The notes: generated by a model from the sequence alone, not told the origin. A DNA stretch of 64,000 nt from Ashinkailepas kermadecensis (GCA_034440615.1 JAOTOM010003993.1:1-64000), one strand, 5' to 3'; shown: positions 22,774 through 34,697, numbered from the stretch's first letter. Made by a program: numbers and translations.

Positions 22774-25290
22774 GCGGCGGCCATCGCGGTGGCCGTGCCG
22801 AACATGACGATTCGGTGGTGTCAGGTCTCCGTAGCTGGCAGGGCCGAGGCGATCGTCGGCGGCTCAGGCGACGGTGATAGGACGACGGCATGCCGGTCAG
22901 CTGACTCTTCCGCTGATGGCTCGGCTGGCAAACCGCCGGCCGACCGTGCTGTCGTTCCCCCGCATCTGGCAGGGGCCTGGTGGTGCGAGGGACTCTACAC
23001 GGCAGGAGGTGCGACACTCCCGTCCCAGGCATGGCCGATTGAGCTGCTCACAAGAGCGGCTCCGGACGCTCTCGACTGTTGACGACTGCAGCCAGCCGGA
23101 TACGGTGCGTTGTTCGCAACTCGGCCGTGCCCGTGGCGGTACACGTGGCGTCCGCTGTCCCGGCACCAGCGGCACTGAGTGCGTGGCACGTGGTCGCGAT
23201 ATGTGTGTGTGGGGGGGGGGGGGTACGTGTCCGGCAGTGCTGGACCGAATGTGGCCCCCGCGCTGTCTATGCTGCGGCTGGAATAACAGGGAGGAAAAGA
23301 CGTGCATGATTTGCTGTGGACCGTCTTGATGTTCGGCAGACTGCGTGGAGCAATAGCCCAGTCGGTGTTGGAAGAAAATGAAATGAAGTGCTGAACAAGA
23401 TCAAGACAGTATCTTACCGTGTTTATCGTTGTGTGGCGAGACTGAACCTGATCCGTCCATGGGTGCATCACAGGCAGAAGTGTGACGCTGGGAATCCGTC
23501 ACCAAAGGATTGTGGACAATTTGTCTTCTCGGGGTCTTAAATATGAGCCTTATTCTAACACCCAACATAAAGTCATGCAGCCCGTGTGCGTTTGATGCGA
23601 AAGTATCCAGTCCCTGAAGTGAAGTACATGTGTTCCTCGTCTCTTTTGTTCTCACTCCACCCGGGCGGTGTTTTTTTTTGTTCATGCCAAGCAGCGGCCC
23701 TTGAAAACGTGAACATTTGGGTATATTTCGACAAGCATGGTTGCTGCCTGAATCTTGTTACGTGTATTTTGCCCTATGGATATTGTTGCCAGCATATACT
23801 CCATTTGATAACTTAGTCTTAGAATGCGCTATATTTGGATGATTGCCAAGGACAATATCTGTGAATCTGCACCACGAGACGAATAGCTGTTAATGTGTTT
23901 GTATCAACACCTGCAAACTTTCGCAATATACGATGCATTGGAACGCGTACAGTCACGTGTCAGCGTTATCACAAACTGATCACGTTCATACCCCAGCCAT
24001 GGCTGGTACAAGCATAGCACTAACTGCACGTTTGTGCTCCGGGACGCCACACCTTCCGGGTGAACTGGATGCTCCTGGAGACACTGATTACACCCCAGAC
24101 AGAGCTGGTGCTGGCTTAGTGAAGCTTCGGCGGGATGCCCAGATGAAGTATTGATATACAACTCTATGGACGACGCGAAAGTCGCTGGCTTGGATTTGAT
24201 CACTAGACAAGCTTGCAAGACGTTAGGTGGGAAGAGTTGGCCGCATGGGCTAACTTAGATATCGCACAGCTATAGCAAGCAGAGGGCAGGTTTTCAGTTT
24301 GCATTGCATGCACACACGCATCATATATATCAGGCTCATATAAGCAGCAAGCTCTGATTAGCATATGCCTCTATTTCATGAAGACGCCGCCGGCAAATAT
24401 TCGGACTTGTTTTCTTCTAAAGCATGCAAAGTCAAACATAACCCCAAAGCGCGCACTGGTGCACCAAAGGCAGTGTCAATATCCAAAGCTTCAATCGTCC
24501 GTAAGAATGCGACAAATCTGCCAAGTTGGTGCTGAGGTAAATTGGTTGGAAGGTGTAACTTCCGAAATATTTCCATAATCGCCTCGCCTCGGTCTGTGAC
24601 GTCACTGATGATCTCCAAGTCACAACTGCTATAAGCCTGAATGTGCACAGCAACCTCGAACGCGCACAGCAATCCCGAACGCGCACAACAACCCCGAACG
24701 GGTTGTTGCAGGGCTACCGGTTGCCATTTGAATCGTATTGATCTCCGAGAACCCAAATAACAAACGAATCGTATTGACCAGTCCATTAGTTGTGATAAAC
24801 AGGGGGCGGTAAACGCTCTCCCTCTCAGTCAATGCTGCGTTGAGTCCCTTTTGAAATTCTACCCGTTGGATGGGAACTCCCAGATCGGGTGATGGGGTCA
24901 GGGCGTAACACGTCCCAATACAATTTTTTTTTTGTAAGCTTTCGCCCAGCTAGGAATTGTTAGCTGAATGACGCCACCCCTGGGAAGATCTGGCATTGTC
25001 ACGGGTATGGATTATAAAGGCGCAGCTGGACGAAGCACGTCAAGGCTTACATTCGTACTGTATGGTGCACGCCCCGACCAATCGTCCCGCGTGGCGCATT
25101 ATGTGCATGCATGTATGTTGGATATTTCAGCCGGAATACACCAACGGAAGGAGGAACGCGCCGTGAATGATTGAGAGCCGCTGTCTTGAGCACGGTCCTT
25201 TCCACCAGAGCAATTCGCCTTGAATACATCACTGACAGCCGCGCACGTGACAGCCGCAGAAGCAGCCGCCTTCGGCCCGACTGCGACAGC
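22774..25290. other. Downstream of the FH3 gene: 3' UTR and intergenic DNA
   Basis: The first several hundred bases are GC-rich and probably 3' UTR. No AATAAA was spotted close to the stop. A 13-base G run lies near 23211. At 24640-24710 a short GAACGCGCACA(A/G)CAA repeat occurs three times. No conserved protein recognised. Confidence 0.5.
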
Positions 25291-25329
25291 TCAGTCTCAT
25301 CTTATCTCTGCAACTCCGTGTTTCTGGCC

Positions 25330-26040
25330 GATACATCTGCCGAGGAGTCCGCCGTTACGTCTGCCGCGTCCACCCGGCCGCCGAGAGGGCACAGGTTCCG
25401 TCGAGGAGGGACATCTGGCGTACATCTGTCGAGGAGTCTGTCGAGGAGTCTGCCGCGTCCACCCGGCCGCCGAGAGGGCACAGGTTCCGTCGAGGAGGGA
25501 CATCTGGCGTACATCTGTCGAGGAGTCTGTCGAGGAGTCTGCCGCGTCCACCCGGCCGCCGAGAGGGCACAGGTTCCGTCGAGGAGGGACATCTGGCGTA
25601 CATCTGTCGAGGAGTCTGTCGAGGAGTCTGCCGCGTCCACCCGGCCGCCGAGAGGGCACAGGTTCCGTCGAGGAGGGACATCTGGCGTACATCTGTCGAG
25701 GAGTCTGTCGAGGAGTCTGCCGCGTCCACCCGGCCGCCGAGAGGGCACAGGTTCCGTCGAGGAGGGACATCTGGCGTACATCTGTCGAGGAGTCTGTCGA
25801 GGAGTCTGCCGCGTCCACCCGGCCGCCGAGAGGGCACAGGTTCCGTCGAGGAGGGACATCTGGCATACATCTGTCGAGGAGTCTGCCGTCACGTCTGCCG
25901 CGTCCACCCGGCCGCCGAGAGGGCACAGGTTCCGTCGAGGAGGGACATCTGGCGTACATCTGTCGAGGAGTCTGCCGTCACGTCTGCCGCGACCACCTGT
26001 TCTCCGAGAGGTCACAGGTTCTGTTGGGGAGAGGGCATCT
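25330..26040. repeat. 90-bp tandem repeat, about 7 copies
   Basis: The unit contains GTCCACCCGGCCGCCGAGAG, GGCACAGGTTCCGTCGAGGA and GGGACATCTGGCGTACATCT, plus an inner 12-bp GTCGAGGAGTCT duplication that is single in the first and last units. Because 90 is a multiple of three, long frames stay open on both strands; none has independent coding support. Confidence 0.95.
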
Positions 26041-26369
26041 GGTCCTCGTCTAACTCGAGAATGGTGCGTTGCAGATCGGTGGATGGTGGCATGGGCGTAG
26101 GAACAGGGGGCAAGGGGTCGTGCCCTCCTCCCCATCCCCAATGTTCTTTGCTCTTAATCATTTGCCCATGACGTTGACCGGAAAGGTTTGGCCTAGACTC
26201 GATTTGTTCCCCCGACCCATTTTGGGCCGCTCCTATGCGCCCATATGTGGTGGGGAGGGTGGCAACGGCGACCTGTGTCAACCTGTCAAACAGTGTTTAC
26301 GAATGATGAGCCAGTTTGGTGTCACGTTGACACGTGTCAGTGTCGTGATCACGATCGTTGTTGTATCCC

Positions 26370-26790
26370 GAGAATGGCCTCCACTAGCGCCACTCCTCGC
26401 CGTGCCAACCGGGGGAAAACAACCCCATCCCCAGCTGCAGCACGTCGTCACGTGTGGGTTTTGGGTTTTCGGTCGTTGTTTTAATGGGAATAGCGCCACT
26501 CCTCGCCGTCAACCGGGGTCCATCCCCCACGTGCTCTGCCACGTCTCAGTTTTGTTATAAACTTGTATCCCGAGAATGGCCTCCACTAGCGCCACTCCTC
26601 GCCGTGCCAACCGGTGGCAACACACTCCACCATCCGCCAGCTGCATAGTCACGTGCTCTGCCACGTGCTCGTGCCGACCGTTGTTCGAGGAATGGCCTCC
26701 ACTAGCGCCACTCCTCGCCGTGCCAACCGGTGGCAACACACTCCACCATCCGCCAGCTGCATAGTCACGTGCTCTGCCACGTGTCAGTGC
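26370..26790. repeat. About 116-200-bp imperfect repeats
   Basis: GAATGGCCTCCACTAGCGCC, ACTCCTCGCCGTGCCAACCG and (in two units) CCATCCGCCAGCTGCATAGT recur at about 26373, 26490 (partial), 26574 and 26690. Each ends in CACGTG-rich sequence, leading into the E-box array that follows. Confidence 0.85.
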
Positions 26791-27385
26791 ATGTATAGTT
26801 GGCAGACACGTGTTCTGCCACGTGTGCAGTGGGCAGACACGTGCTCTGTCACGTGTCTGTGTAGGTGTAGCAGACAAACACGTGCTCTCTAGCACGTGCC
26901 TTTGTAGGTGTAGGTGGCAGACACGTGCTCTGCCCTAGTAGGTGTAGTTGGCAGACACGTGCTCTGCCACGTGTCTGTGTAGGTGTAGCGGGCAGACACG
27001 TGCTCTGCCCTAGTAGGTGTAGTTGGCAGACACGTGCTCTGCCACGTGTCTGTGTAGGTGTAGCTGGCAGACACGTGCTCTGTCACGTGTATGTGTAGGT
27101 GTAGCTGGCAGACACGTGCTCTGCCACGTGTATGTGTAGGTGTAGCGGGCAGACACGTGCTCTACCACGTGTCTGTGTAGGTGTAGCGGGCAGACACGTG
27201 TTCTGCCACGTGTCTGTGTAGGTGTAGCGGGCAGACACGTGCTCTGCCACGTGTCTGTGTAGGTGTAGCGGGCAGACACGTGCTCTGGCACGTGTCTGTG
27301 TAGGTGTAGCGGGCAGACACGTGCTCTGCCACGTGTCTGTGTAGGTGTAGCGGGCAGACACGTGCTCTGCCACTGTCTCAACGTG
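26780..27385. repeat. About 40-bp array of paired CACGTG palindromes
   Basis: About 14 units contain GACACGTGCTCTGCCACGTG and TCTGTGTAGGTGTAGCGGGC. In each full unit GACACGTG and CACGTGTC form an 8-bp inverted repeat around CTCTGC, so the array is a dense run of E-boxes able to form short hairpins. Some units lack the second half (GCTCTGCCCTAGTAGG). Confidence 0.95.
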
Positions 27386-27699
27386 TGAGCGGAGGTACCG
27401 GGCCCCCTTGCCTGGAGGGCCCCACGCCAGGCCGCGCGCAGCCTGAGCTATTTTTATATCATCCGGCAGGGTGGATCTGGGGTTTCGATATCCCATGGCG
27501 AGACTGATCTGGCTGGAACTGGGGTGGAGAGGTAACTGCGCACGTGGTCGGAGTTGAGCCATGCTGCTCCGCATGTTCGCATTTCGTTTAATTATGGGTC
27601 GCATACGCGCGTGCAATCGCTCGAGGCGACACGAGCGCTGAGAAATAATGGCCCGGGACCTATAGGCGACGAATAGGCTCAGAGCGAATCACATCTGAT

Positions 27700-28095
27700 C
27701 GATGGAATATCAGACACATCAAATCGAATATCCGACACATCAAATGGAATATTCGACACATCAAATCGAATGTCCAACGGATGAAATCGATTATCCGACA
27801 CATTAAATCCAATATCGGACACATCAAATGCAATATCCGACACATCAAATGCAATATCCGACACATCAAATCCAACATCCGTCACATCAAATCGAATATC
27901 CGACGCTTCAAATCGAATACCCGTCACATTAAATCGAATATCCGACACATCCAATCGAATATACGAAACATCAAATCGAATATCCGACGCTTCAAATCGA
28001 ATATCCGACACATCAAAACGAATATCCGACACATCAAATCGAATATCCGACACATCAAATGGAATATCCGACACATCAAATGGAATATCCAATCT
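27700..28095. repeat. 21-bp AT-rich minisatellite
   Basis: About 18 units of AATATCCGACACATCAAATC plus G (variants with GCTTC, TTAAATC, GGAATATC). Frames on both strands are open purely because of the 21-bp period (IRHIKSN and DVSDIRF repeats). Confidence 0.95.
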
Positions 28096-28099
28096 GCTG

Positions 28100-29370
28100 A
28101 ATGACTAAATGTGCAGTAATTTGTGTCACGTGTCTGAATCTAGTTCTCCATGAAAGCCACCAGAAGTTGTGAACCGTTTGGAATGTGCTGTAATATGCAT
28201 ATAAACCTTGCGCTTCGCTTACACCTAGCTCGATATATCTAGGCATTGTTAGGGCCAACTGTGTGACAGAAGTCGCAATGTTTGAGAGCGTACACTGACC
28301 ACTGTTGCGTAACCTGCGCGATCCCAGTCTTAAGGGACACCAGTCGGCTGTGTGCAGGACGGGTTCCTACTGCTTAAATTACATTTATTGCACATTGTAC
28401 GAAGGAGGCAGCAGACCAATTGCGTTTCTTTTCACCTGGCAAGCCAAAATGAAGTTGGAAGGAATAATTGCATTTTCGTCCAAAGGGAAACTCGCGGCAA
28501 CAATTCGGCCCGCGGGCAACATTCAGCGGCGACAGACGGTGCAATATATAATATATAGTTATAATTGTCCCACTCGAAGACATACATGCTCCATTCATTT
28601 TGAGATTAATTGACTCCATCACAGTATTTACTCTGAGGTTCCTACTCTCCATACTTGTTCATCAATACCCTTCCAGCAAAGTCAATACCCTTCCAGCCAG
28701 ATCAATACCCGTGCAGCTAGGTGCCACATTGCAGACCTCTGGTTGCCACTCAGGCAGGTCAGGCAGCAGGGCTTGTATATGAGTATTTTAGTGCATAAAC
28801 CAGAGTGATGTAGCTGAGAAACTTTACAAAGGCGTAACGGAGAAGACTTAGCAAAGGCGTAGAAATTTGTACCCTCCTGGCAACTGTATGATTGCTAAAT
28901 TATCCTTTCTTAAAGAGCAGTTATATCTTAGAGTTTTGCATGACACACTTCGAAAGCCTTTTCGGTCGATATGTACAATACATTTGCTTTCTCGAGGCGT
29001 TTGTTGTGTGCACTTTGACAGAAGGTGTGATGAATTCCGGCCACGAATGTATTCTCGGGAGGGAGGTACGAGGAAATCTGACACGAGATAAAATTACAAT
29101 TAATGTCTGAGAAAAGTCCGATCAAAAATGATGGACGAAAGAAAGAAGTGATCGACCTCTCGCATTTTTACCACACATGCTCTGTTTTACAATACACTAG
29201 GAAAGGTCGACAGAAGGACCTCAAACGTTCCAATAGCTGCTCTGAACGGAATTATGCGTGCTCTGGTGCAAAAAAAGCAAACAAAGGGATTCGGCCGGTA
29301 GCCGTTCTGATAATGTCACGGTAAAAGCAAAAGCCCTTTCTGATCGGCCGCTGCGCCGAGAAATCCCCGG
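28100..29370. other. Intergenic DNA, no gene recognised
   Basis: A short 23-bp repeat (TCAATACCCTTCCAGC.A, three copies, 28662-28715) is the only structure seen. Short open frames show no family resemblance. Confidence 0.5.
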
Positions 29371-30130
29371 ATTAGCGGAGGAGAGGCGGCCCGCCGACAT
29401 AAGCCGTGGTCTGCCTCTGGGTCTGCCGGTCGGGACGCCATTAGCGGAGGAGAGGCGGCCCGTCGGTATAAGCCGTGGTCTGCCTCTGGGTAGCGGCAGG
29501 TCGGCTCGCCGGTATAAGCCGTGGTCTGCCTCTGGGTAGCGGCAGGTCGGCCCGCCGGTATAAGCCGTGGTCTGCCTCTGGGTAGCGGCAGGTCGGCCCG
29601 CCGGTATAAGCCGTGGTCTGCCTCTGGGTAGCGGCAGGTCGGCCCGCCGGTATAAGCCGTGGTCTGCCTCTGGGTAGCGGCAGGTCGGCCCGTCGATATA
29701 AGCCGTAGTCTGCCTCTGGGTAGCGGCAGGTCGGCCCGCCGGTATAAGCCGTGGTCTGCCTCTGGGTAGCGGCAGGTCGGCCCGTCGACATAAGCCGTGG
29801 TCTGCCTCTGGGTCTGCCGGTCGGGACGCCATTAGCGAAGGAGAGGTCGGCCCGTCGGTATAAGCCGTAGTCTGCCTCTGGGTAGCGGCAGGTCGGCCCG
29901 CCGGTATAAGCCGTGGTCTGCCTCTGGGTAGCGGCAGGTCGGCCCGTCGGTATAAGCCGTAGTCTGCCTCTGGGTAGCGGCAGGTCGGCCCGCCGGTATA
30001 AGCCGTAGTCTGCCTCTGGGTAGCGGCAGGTCGGCCCGTCGGTATAAGCCGTAGTCTGCCTCTGGGTAGCGGCAGGTCGGCCCGCCGGTATAAGCCGTAG
30101 TCTGCCTCTGGGTAGCGGCAGGTCGGGAGG
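29370..30130. repeat. 46-bp GC-rich minisatellite
   Basis: About 15 units containing GCCGTGGTCTGCCTCTGGGT and AGCGGCAGGTCGGCCCGCCG followed by GTATAA. A longer variant with GGGACGCCATTAGCGGAGGA(G) appears near 29380-29460 and again near 29820-29855, indicating block duplication. Confidence 0.95.
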
Positions 30131-30857
30131 ACGATGGCGGCAGGTTTCCGTGAATTACACTGGCAGTCTTTGAACCTGTGGCACCAGGCTTTCACATGCG
30201 CCGTGGAGGTCACAAGGGCGTGACGGTTGGAGGTCATTTGAGACAAAGCCGTCGTTCTGATGTCAGGCCAGCGGCTGTGTTTCACGCTTCACGTTTCTTA
30301 GGGAATGGTGTGGTCCATGCTGCCAAATTCCGTGTCTGGCAGCGATGGGTAGGGGAATCCGTCCCACGTGTTCATAAACACGTGGCGGGCCATTCACGTT
30401 AGACGGGGCCATCCCAACTAGAAAGTGTCTTACGGAGTAGTAAAGTAAGCTGAAACTATAGACATCTGGGAGATGTCCCTTCGCCTTCAGGATCTTAACG
30501 TCACACACACTATAACGTAAGGCTTCTTTAACGTCAATGCACACTTGCCTTAAGGTTGCTTGCAAAACCCACTCGCTTTAGAGGCGGCGCAAATGACGCC
30601 TGTGGTTCGGCACGCCTCTAAGCTCACCCTCCCTCTCCCCAACTTGGACGTGGTCGGCTTCTCGCGTCATATTCACATCGATGCAGAGCGTGGAGGTCAT
30701 GAGATTTGGTGAGCGGCAGCTCAATGCAGCCCTCGCTGCAGCCCTCGCTGCCCGGCTGACCGCCGAGATCGATGATTCGGAAGTCGACGACTCGCGCGCG
30801 TTCAGCGATCTTGATAACGGCGGCAAGTTGAATTCAGCTTGTTCCCGCTTAGTGATG
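30131..30857. other. Intergenic DNA with one possible coding-like stretch
   Basis: The frame from 30681 reads MQSVEVMRFGERQLNAALAA and an acidic IDDSEVDDSRAFSDL segment before running into a transposon relic at 30866. It might be an exon or an old gene fragment, but I cannot identify a family or splice partners. Confidence 0.3.
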
Positions 30858-30865
30858 CCTCTTGC

Positions 30866-31521
30866 CACTGGCGGATCTAGCCCACCGGTTTGGGGGGGGG
30901 AACTTTCGACTTTCGGCGTCAGTCCCCCCTCCCCTCCCCCAGTGGCGTACCTAGGAATTGCATCAGGGGAGGGGTCGAACGGATTTGGACGGTGCCCATT
31001 CTCCCACTATTTGGCAAAGGGGCCAAATTTAAAAATAATAATAAAAATAAAAATAAAATAAACAATAAAATAATAATTGACAACATAACATAATTTCCTG
31101 TGTAGCCCCAGCTTACATCCACCGTTTCCATGTTACCGGATTTTTGTTCTTATTTACCAAAACGTTCACGTTCACGTTCAACGTCTTGTACCACGTCAAC
31201 GTTCGTGCACGTGGACACTGGCGGATCCGATTTTGTCAACTCTTGCTGTAAGGAGAACTTGAGCAGCATGGAACCCTCGATGTGTGTTAGAATCTACTAT
31301 GCTATCATATTGGCTTCCAAACAAATATATTTTTTTTAAATCCTTTAAAATTGGAGATTCTTTCATCCAGACGCGATTTGTTAACCTCGGCAAACGTTAC
31401 TGCATTTTAATTTAGTTGACTTCTGTTGGTTTCGGGGGGCCAAAAGACACTATGCCCCCCCCTTTTTAAGCGCTACGGGGGGGAGCATGGCCGGAATGGC
31501 CCCTCCCTGGATCCGCCAGTG
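30866..31521. mobile_element. Non-autonomous DNA transposon, 8-bp target duplication
   Basis: The termini are inverted: CACTGGCGGATCTAG at the left, and the right end reads CTGGATCCGCCAGTG. The element is flanked by a perfect direct repeat CCTCTTGC (30858-30865 and 31522-31529), i.e. an 8-bp target duplication as made by hAT-like and some other DDE elements. Inside are G/C runs, an A-rich run near 31030-31080, a second transposon-like end CAGTGGCGTACCTAGG at 30941, and ACACTGGCGGATCC near 31208, suggesting nesting. No transposase. Confidence 0.75.
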
Positions 31522-31960
31522 CCTCTTGCACCAAATGAACCTGATATCAGGTGAACAATACGTCCATTATAGGTATCATGAGTACAACGGCTAAGAGAAC
31601 TATGTTAGATAGATATCGATACTTTTGGCGAAGTACAGTTATGCCAGGGCGGATATTATTTCTTCTCATATGGCCCGATACGTTTTTAAGAGAGTAAGAC
31701 CAGGCCGACTGTAGCTAGCTCAAATATACAAGTAAGCTACTTGATGTCGATCCGCGAACATGATGCGATATTCCAACTGGATATGTTACATGCAACGAAT
31801 GACTTAACACTTAATAATGTAAATAGAGCTGTGGCCTCTGTGAGCGGTGAGCGGTGACGAAGTTGAGCAGACATCCGAACAACTTTGGCTCCACTAAACC
31901 CAAAACAATTACCGCTCATGGTGTTTCCAAATTTTTAGCAAGATCCATCCGTTAGAACAA
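31522..31960. other. Intergenic DNA, nothing recognised
   Basis: AT-rich sequence without a repeat or coding signal that I can support. Confidence 0.5.
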
Positions 31961-31964
31961 AAAC

Positions 31965-32640
31965 TTCTTTTTTTTTGGGGGGGGGGGAGTGCGATTTTCG
32001 TGCCCCATCTAAGTTGTTCGATCTTGCTATCGTTTATTCGGGGCCCTGCTCGAAATTTGTGATGGCCCCGACGGAGATTTTTGGGGCTCGAGCACGATAT
32101 TTCGGCTCCCTGCTGTATTTATGCAGTGCTTCCGACTGGAACATTTGGTGGCCCCGACGTGAATAAACACGGCGCGATTTTTTTCGGGGGCCGGCTGTAG
32201 TTGTTTGGGGCCCTTCACGCGAATGTTTGGGGCCCGATGCCGATTTGGGGCCCGAGTGCGATTTTGTTCGACTCCCGGTACGATTTGTCGAGCTCTGGCG
32301 CGAGTTTTCGGTGCCCCGCTGTACCAGCTGTATTCTGGGTCCCATATCGGAATATTTGGAGTCCCCGACGGGAATTTTTGGGAACTCAACGCGATTTTTC
32401 GAGGCTCGAACGTGTTTATTTGGTGCCTTCGAGGCCGATGTGTGGTCCAATGGGAATTTTAGTGCCAAGTGCGATTTTCTGAGCACCCAGTACGATTTTT
32501 GGGCACCGGCGCGATTTTCAGAGCCCAACTGCGTGTGCCTTTTGCCTCCGACTGTAATTTTTTGGTGCCGAACCGCATTCTGCTACCATAGCGCTATTTT
32601 TTTTGGGGGGCGGTGCAATTTTCCGGATTACCGATGCAAT
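31965..32640. repeat. Degenerate roughly 28-30-bp repeat, GGGGCCC..GCGATTTTT type
   Basis: Phrases of the form TTTTTGGGGCCCGA.TGCGA recur loosely (GGGGCCCGATGCCGATTTGG, GGGCCCGAGTGCGATTTTGT, and others). The spacing is irregular and each unit differs, so standard tandem-repeat copies are not evident, but the alternation of G/C blocks, a GCGA motif and T runs is constant. The same texture fills 54.5-56.4 kb. Confidence 0.7.
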
Positions 32641-33040
32641 TCTTGGGAGCTCACCACCTCTGAAGGGGCCCCCCAGTTTCTACTGGTCACTAGCGGGCAA
32701 ACAAAGCTAAATTTCGGCGCGTGAAGCGCGCCCAAGTAGGACTGCTCAGGCACGATGGAGCGGGGGGAACATAGCCCCCGTAGCCCTCCCCATCTGGTTG
32801 CACCTCCGCGTAAAACCCAGCCGGCTGTGTCGCTGCCGTATGCAAAATTCAGCCGGCTTTCAGTTTTCCCGGTCAACGGACGCTATGATTGTCAATCATA
32901 CGCTATGATCCCTCTGTTCTTTTTGTTAATGATTGATTGTGGCATATGTTCACCTGATGACGAAAAAGTTGCATTTACCGTGAAATAAGCGTAACTATCC
33001 TTAACCGGTGCGATTCCCAGACCAGTCATTGATTATACTG
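32641..33040. other. Intergenic DNA, nothing recognised
   Basis: A G-run/C-run pair near 32760-32790 (GCGGGGGGAACATAGCCCCC) could be another transposon-relic terminus. Confidence 0.4.
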
Positions 33041-33054
33041 CAGCATCCACGGGC

Positions 33055-33250
33055 CTCGGCGACCGGCAGTTTCACGCTCCGACAGGAGGAGACATGTCAC
33101 CGGCGGCATCTCCAGCGACACGGTCATCACGCGCAGCATCACCGGCAACATGTTCGGCAACATCACCGGCAACATGTTCGGCAACATCACCGGCAACATG
33201 TTCGGCAACACCACCGGCAACATGTTCGGCAACGAGCCCGTCAGTTACGT
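33055..33250 (+). repeat. 24-bp repeat, possibly inside an eroded exon
   Basis: CATCACCGGCAACATGTTCG GCAA occurs about four to five times (33138-33235). In one frame it reads ITGNMFGN repeatedly, after GGISSDTVITRS. Slightly upstream another frame has the protein-like ATGSFTLRQEET. The two would need a frameshift or splice to join, so this may be a dead exon. Family unknown. Confidence 0.5.
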
Positions 33251-34500
33251 TGTCCCCTTGCCTGGCTGGTGGGCAGGGGCGCAGCCAGGATTTTCTTAAG
33301 GGGGAAAGCGATTCAAAACAGATGTGATGAAATAGAGACCGCCTTCGACACGTTGCGCGCCGAAATGGCTGATTTTGGTGTTCTAAATGTCAAATATTTT
33401 TGTGTGTGATCCAGTGTATTTTTGGTCTTTAAGGGAGTGGTCCTCCTTGGCCGCGTCTCTGTCTGTGAGCTGGAAGTGCGGACGAGCCGAGACAACTTCA
33501 GTGCTGGCAGCCGGACGGCCCCGGCGCCACCAGCCACAGGGGCCCGGTTAGCGTGGCGAGCCGGGACTTGCAGCGACACGCCCAAAGGTGTACACGCTCG
33601 CCGTTCTGATCGACGAAATTACACCCGATTTCGAAATTTCCGTGATTCATTTCAACTCGAGCGAGTGAAATTTTGCCTGGTGCGTATTTTCTGGCCCCCG
33701 TTGACAGATTTGAGATCTAATGCGTATTGACGCTGCACGCTCCGACCTGGCGAATCGCTGCCTGTGTGTATTTCCAATTGGGTGAAAAACGAACTGGGAA
33801 AAAAGCCCACGACGTTAACACCGTGTAAAAGTGCACTCAATTTGAAGGCCTCGGCTCGGTGCATCCGTTGCCACTCACCACGAAACGCAACAGTTGCCAA
33901 ATCGGCGCAATTTTGAGGTGGAAAGTGGCGACTAAGTGCCAGCTTACGTCATGTCCGCGTCGGAGGCGACTCGGTCGCAACGCTGAAGCGGGCGGCGGAC
34001 ATTTTGGTAATTATCTCATCGGGGACTTCACGTGCTCACCGACCACCTACACCAATCGATAGGTCTCATCGTGGCCTTTACAGTGGCACCCATTTTCGGT
34101 ACTTTGAGTGCAGGAACTCGTTGGTATTTTCCATTATCACTTTGGATGGTATCCAACTGCAGAGTCTGAAATGTGGCAAACCGTGCTTGTGAAGGAGATA
34201 AGGCAAATGCAAGTACGGAAAGATTTAGATTGAGTAGCACTGAGATATTTCACTACGAGATAGATGAATATTCATTCTAAAGCTTGGACCGAAGGTTTTT
34301 CGGCAAAATGTTGCATAAACCTATAAACTTTGTTAGTTTTTGTGGGATATGATTTTTCGCCTGGTAACTAGTGCCATTTAAGCAGCAATTTACCCACCTT
34401 CCAGGCTTCGGCCAACGTTCAAATTTTATTGCAGCATACCCCAATATTCTGACCACCCTGCACTGACCGGAAAATTTCCCTTCCGTGCCGTAGACCTGTT
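33251..34500. other. Upstream of histone H1; transposon end and unassigned DNA
   Basis: At 33274-33300 AGGGGCGCAGCCAGGATTTT resembles the ends of the small DNA elements elsewhere in the window. The remainder, down to the H1 promoter, shows no gene. Confidence 0.4.
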
Positions 34501-34524
34501 TATTTTACGTTTTTCCTCAATCAC

Positions 34525-34531
34525 AAACACA
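34525..34531 (+). promoter_or_regulatory. H1 box (AAACACA)
   Basis: AAACACA lies 78 bp upstream of the TATA box of the H1 gene. This heptamer is the known H1-specific promoter element of animal histone H1 genes, and its position is as expected. Confidence 0.65.
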
Positions 34532-34608
34532 GTTGCCCGGCGGCCGTCCCGGTCCGTCGAGTTGGCTCGGCGGGATCGAACAGAGTACTGTGCGGTTCGG
34601 GCTGAGGT

Positions 34609-34616
34609 TATAAAAG
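34609..34616 (+). promoter_or_regulatory. TATA box of histone H1
   Basis: TATAAAAG lies about 82 bp before the H1 start codon, implying a transcription start near 34640 and a 5' UTR of about 55-60 nt. Confidence 0.85.
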
Positions 34617-34697
34617 GCCGGCCGGCCGCGCGCTCGCCGTAGACGCTGCGTATATTTCGTCGGTGGTGGTCACGCTCGCTCCGCTCCCGCTCTCAAC

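Noticed and set aside
22038..22877. Alternative long frames over the terminal FH3 exon on both strands
   Set aside because: High GC content opens all frames; only the 22005-22773 frame splices in phase with exon G.
25171..26141. Several 220-309-codon frames
   Set aside because: The 90-bp array keeps multiple frames open on both strands; no family resemblance.
26780..28095. CRISPR-like spaced repeats
   Set aside because: Units are head-to-tail without unique spacers, and the genome is eukaryotic.
29221..30285. 354-codon minus-strand frame with RRADLPLPRG repeats
   Set aside because: 46-bp minisatellite by-product.
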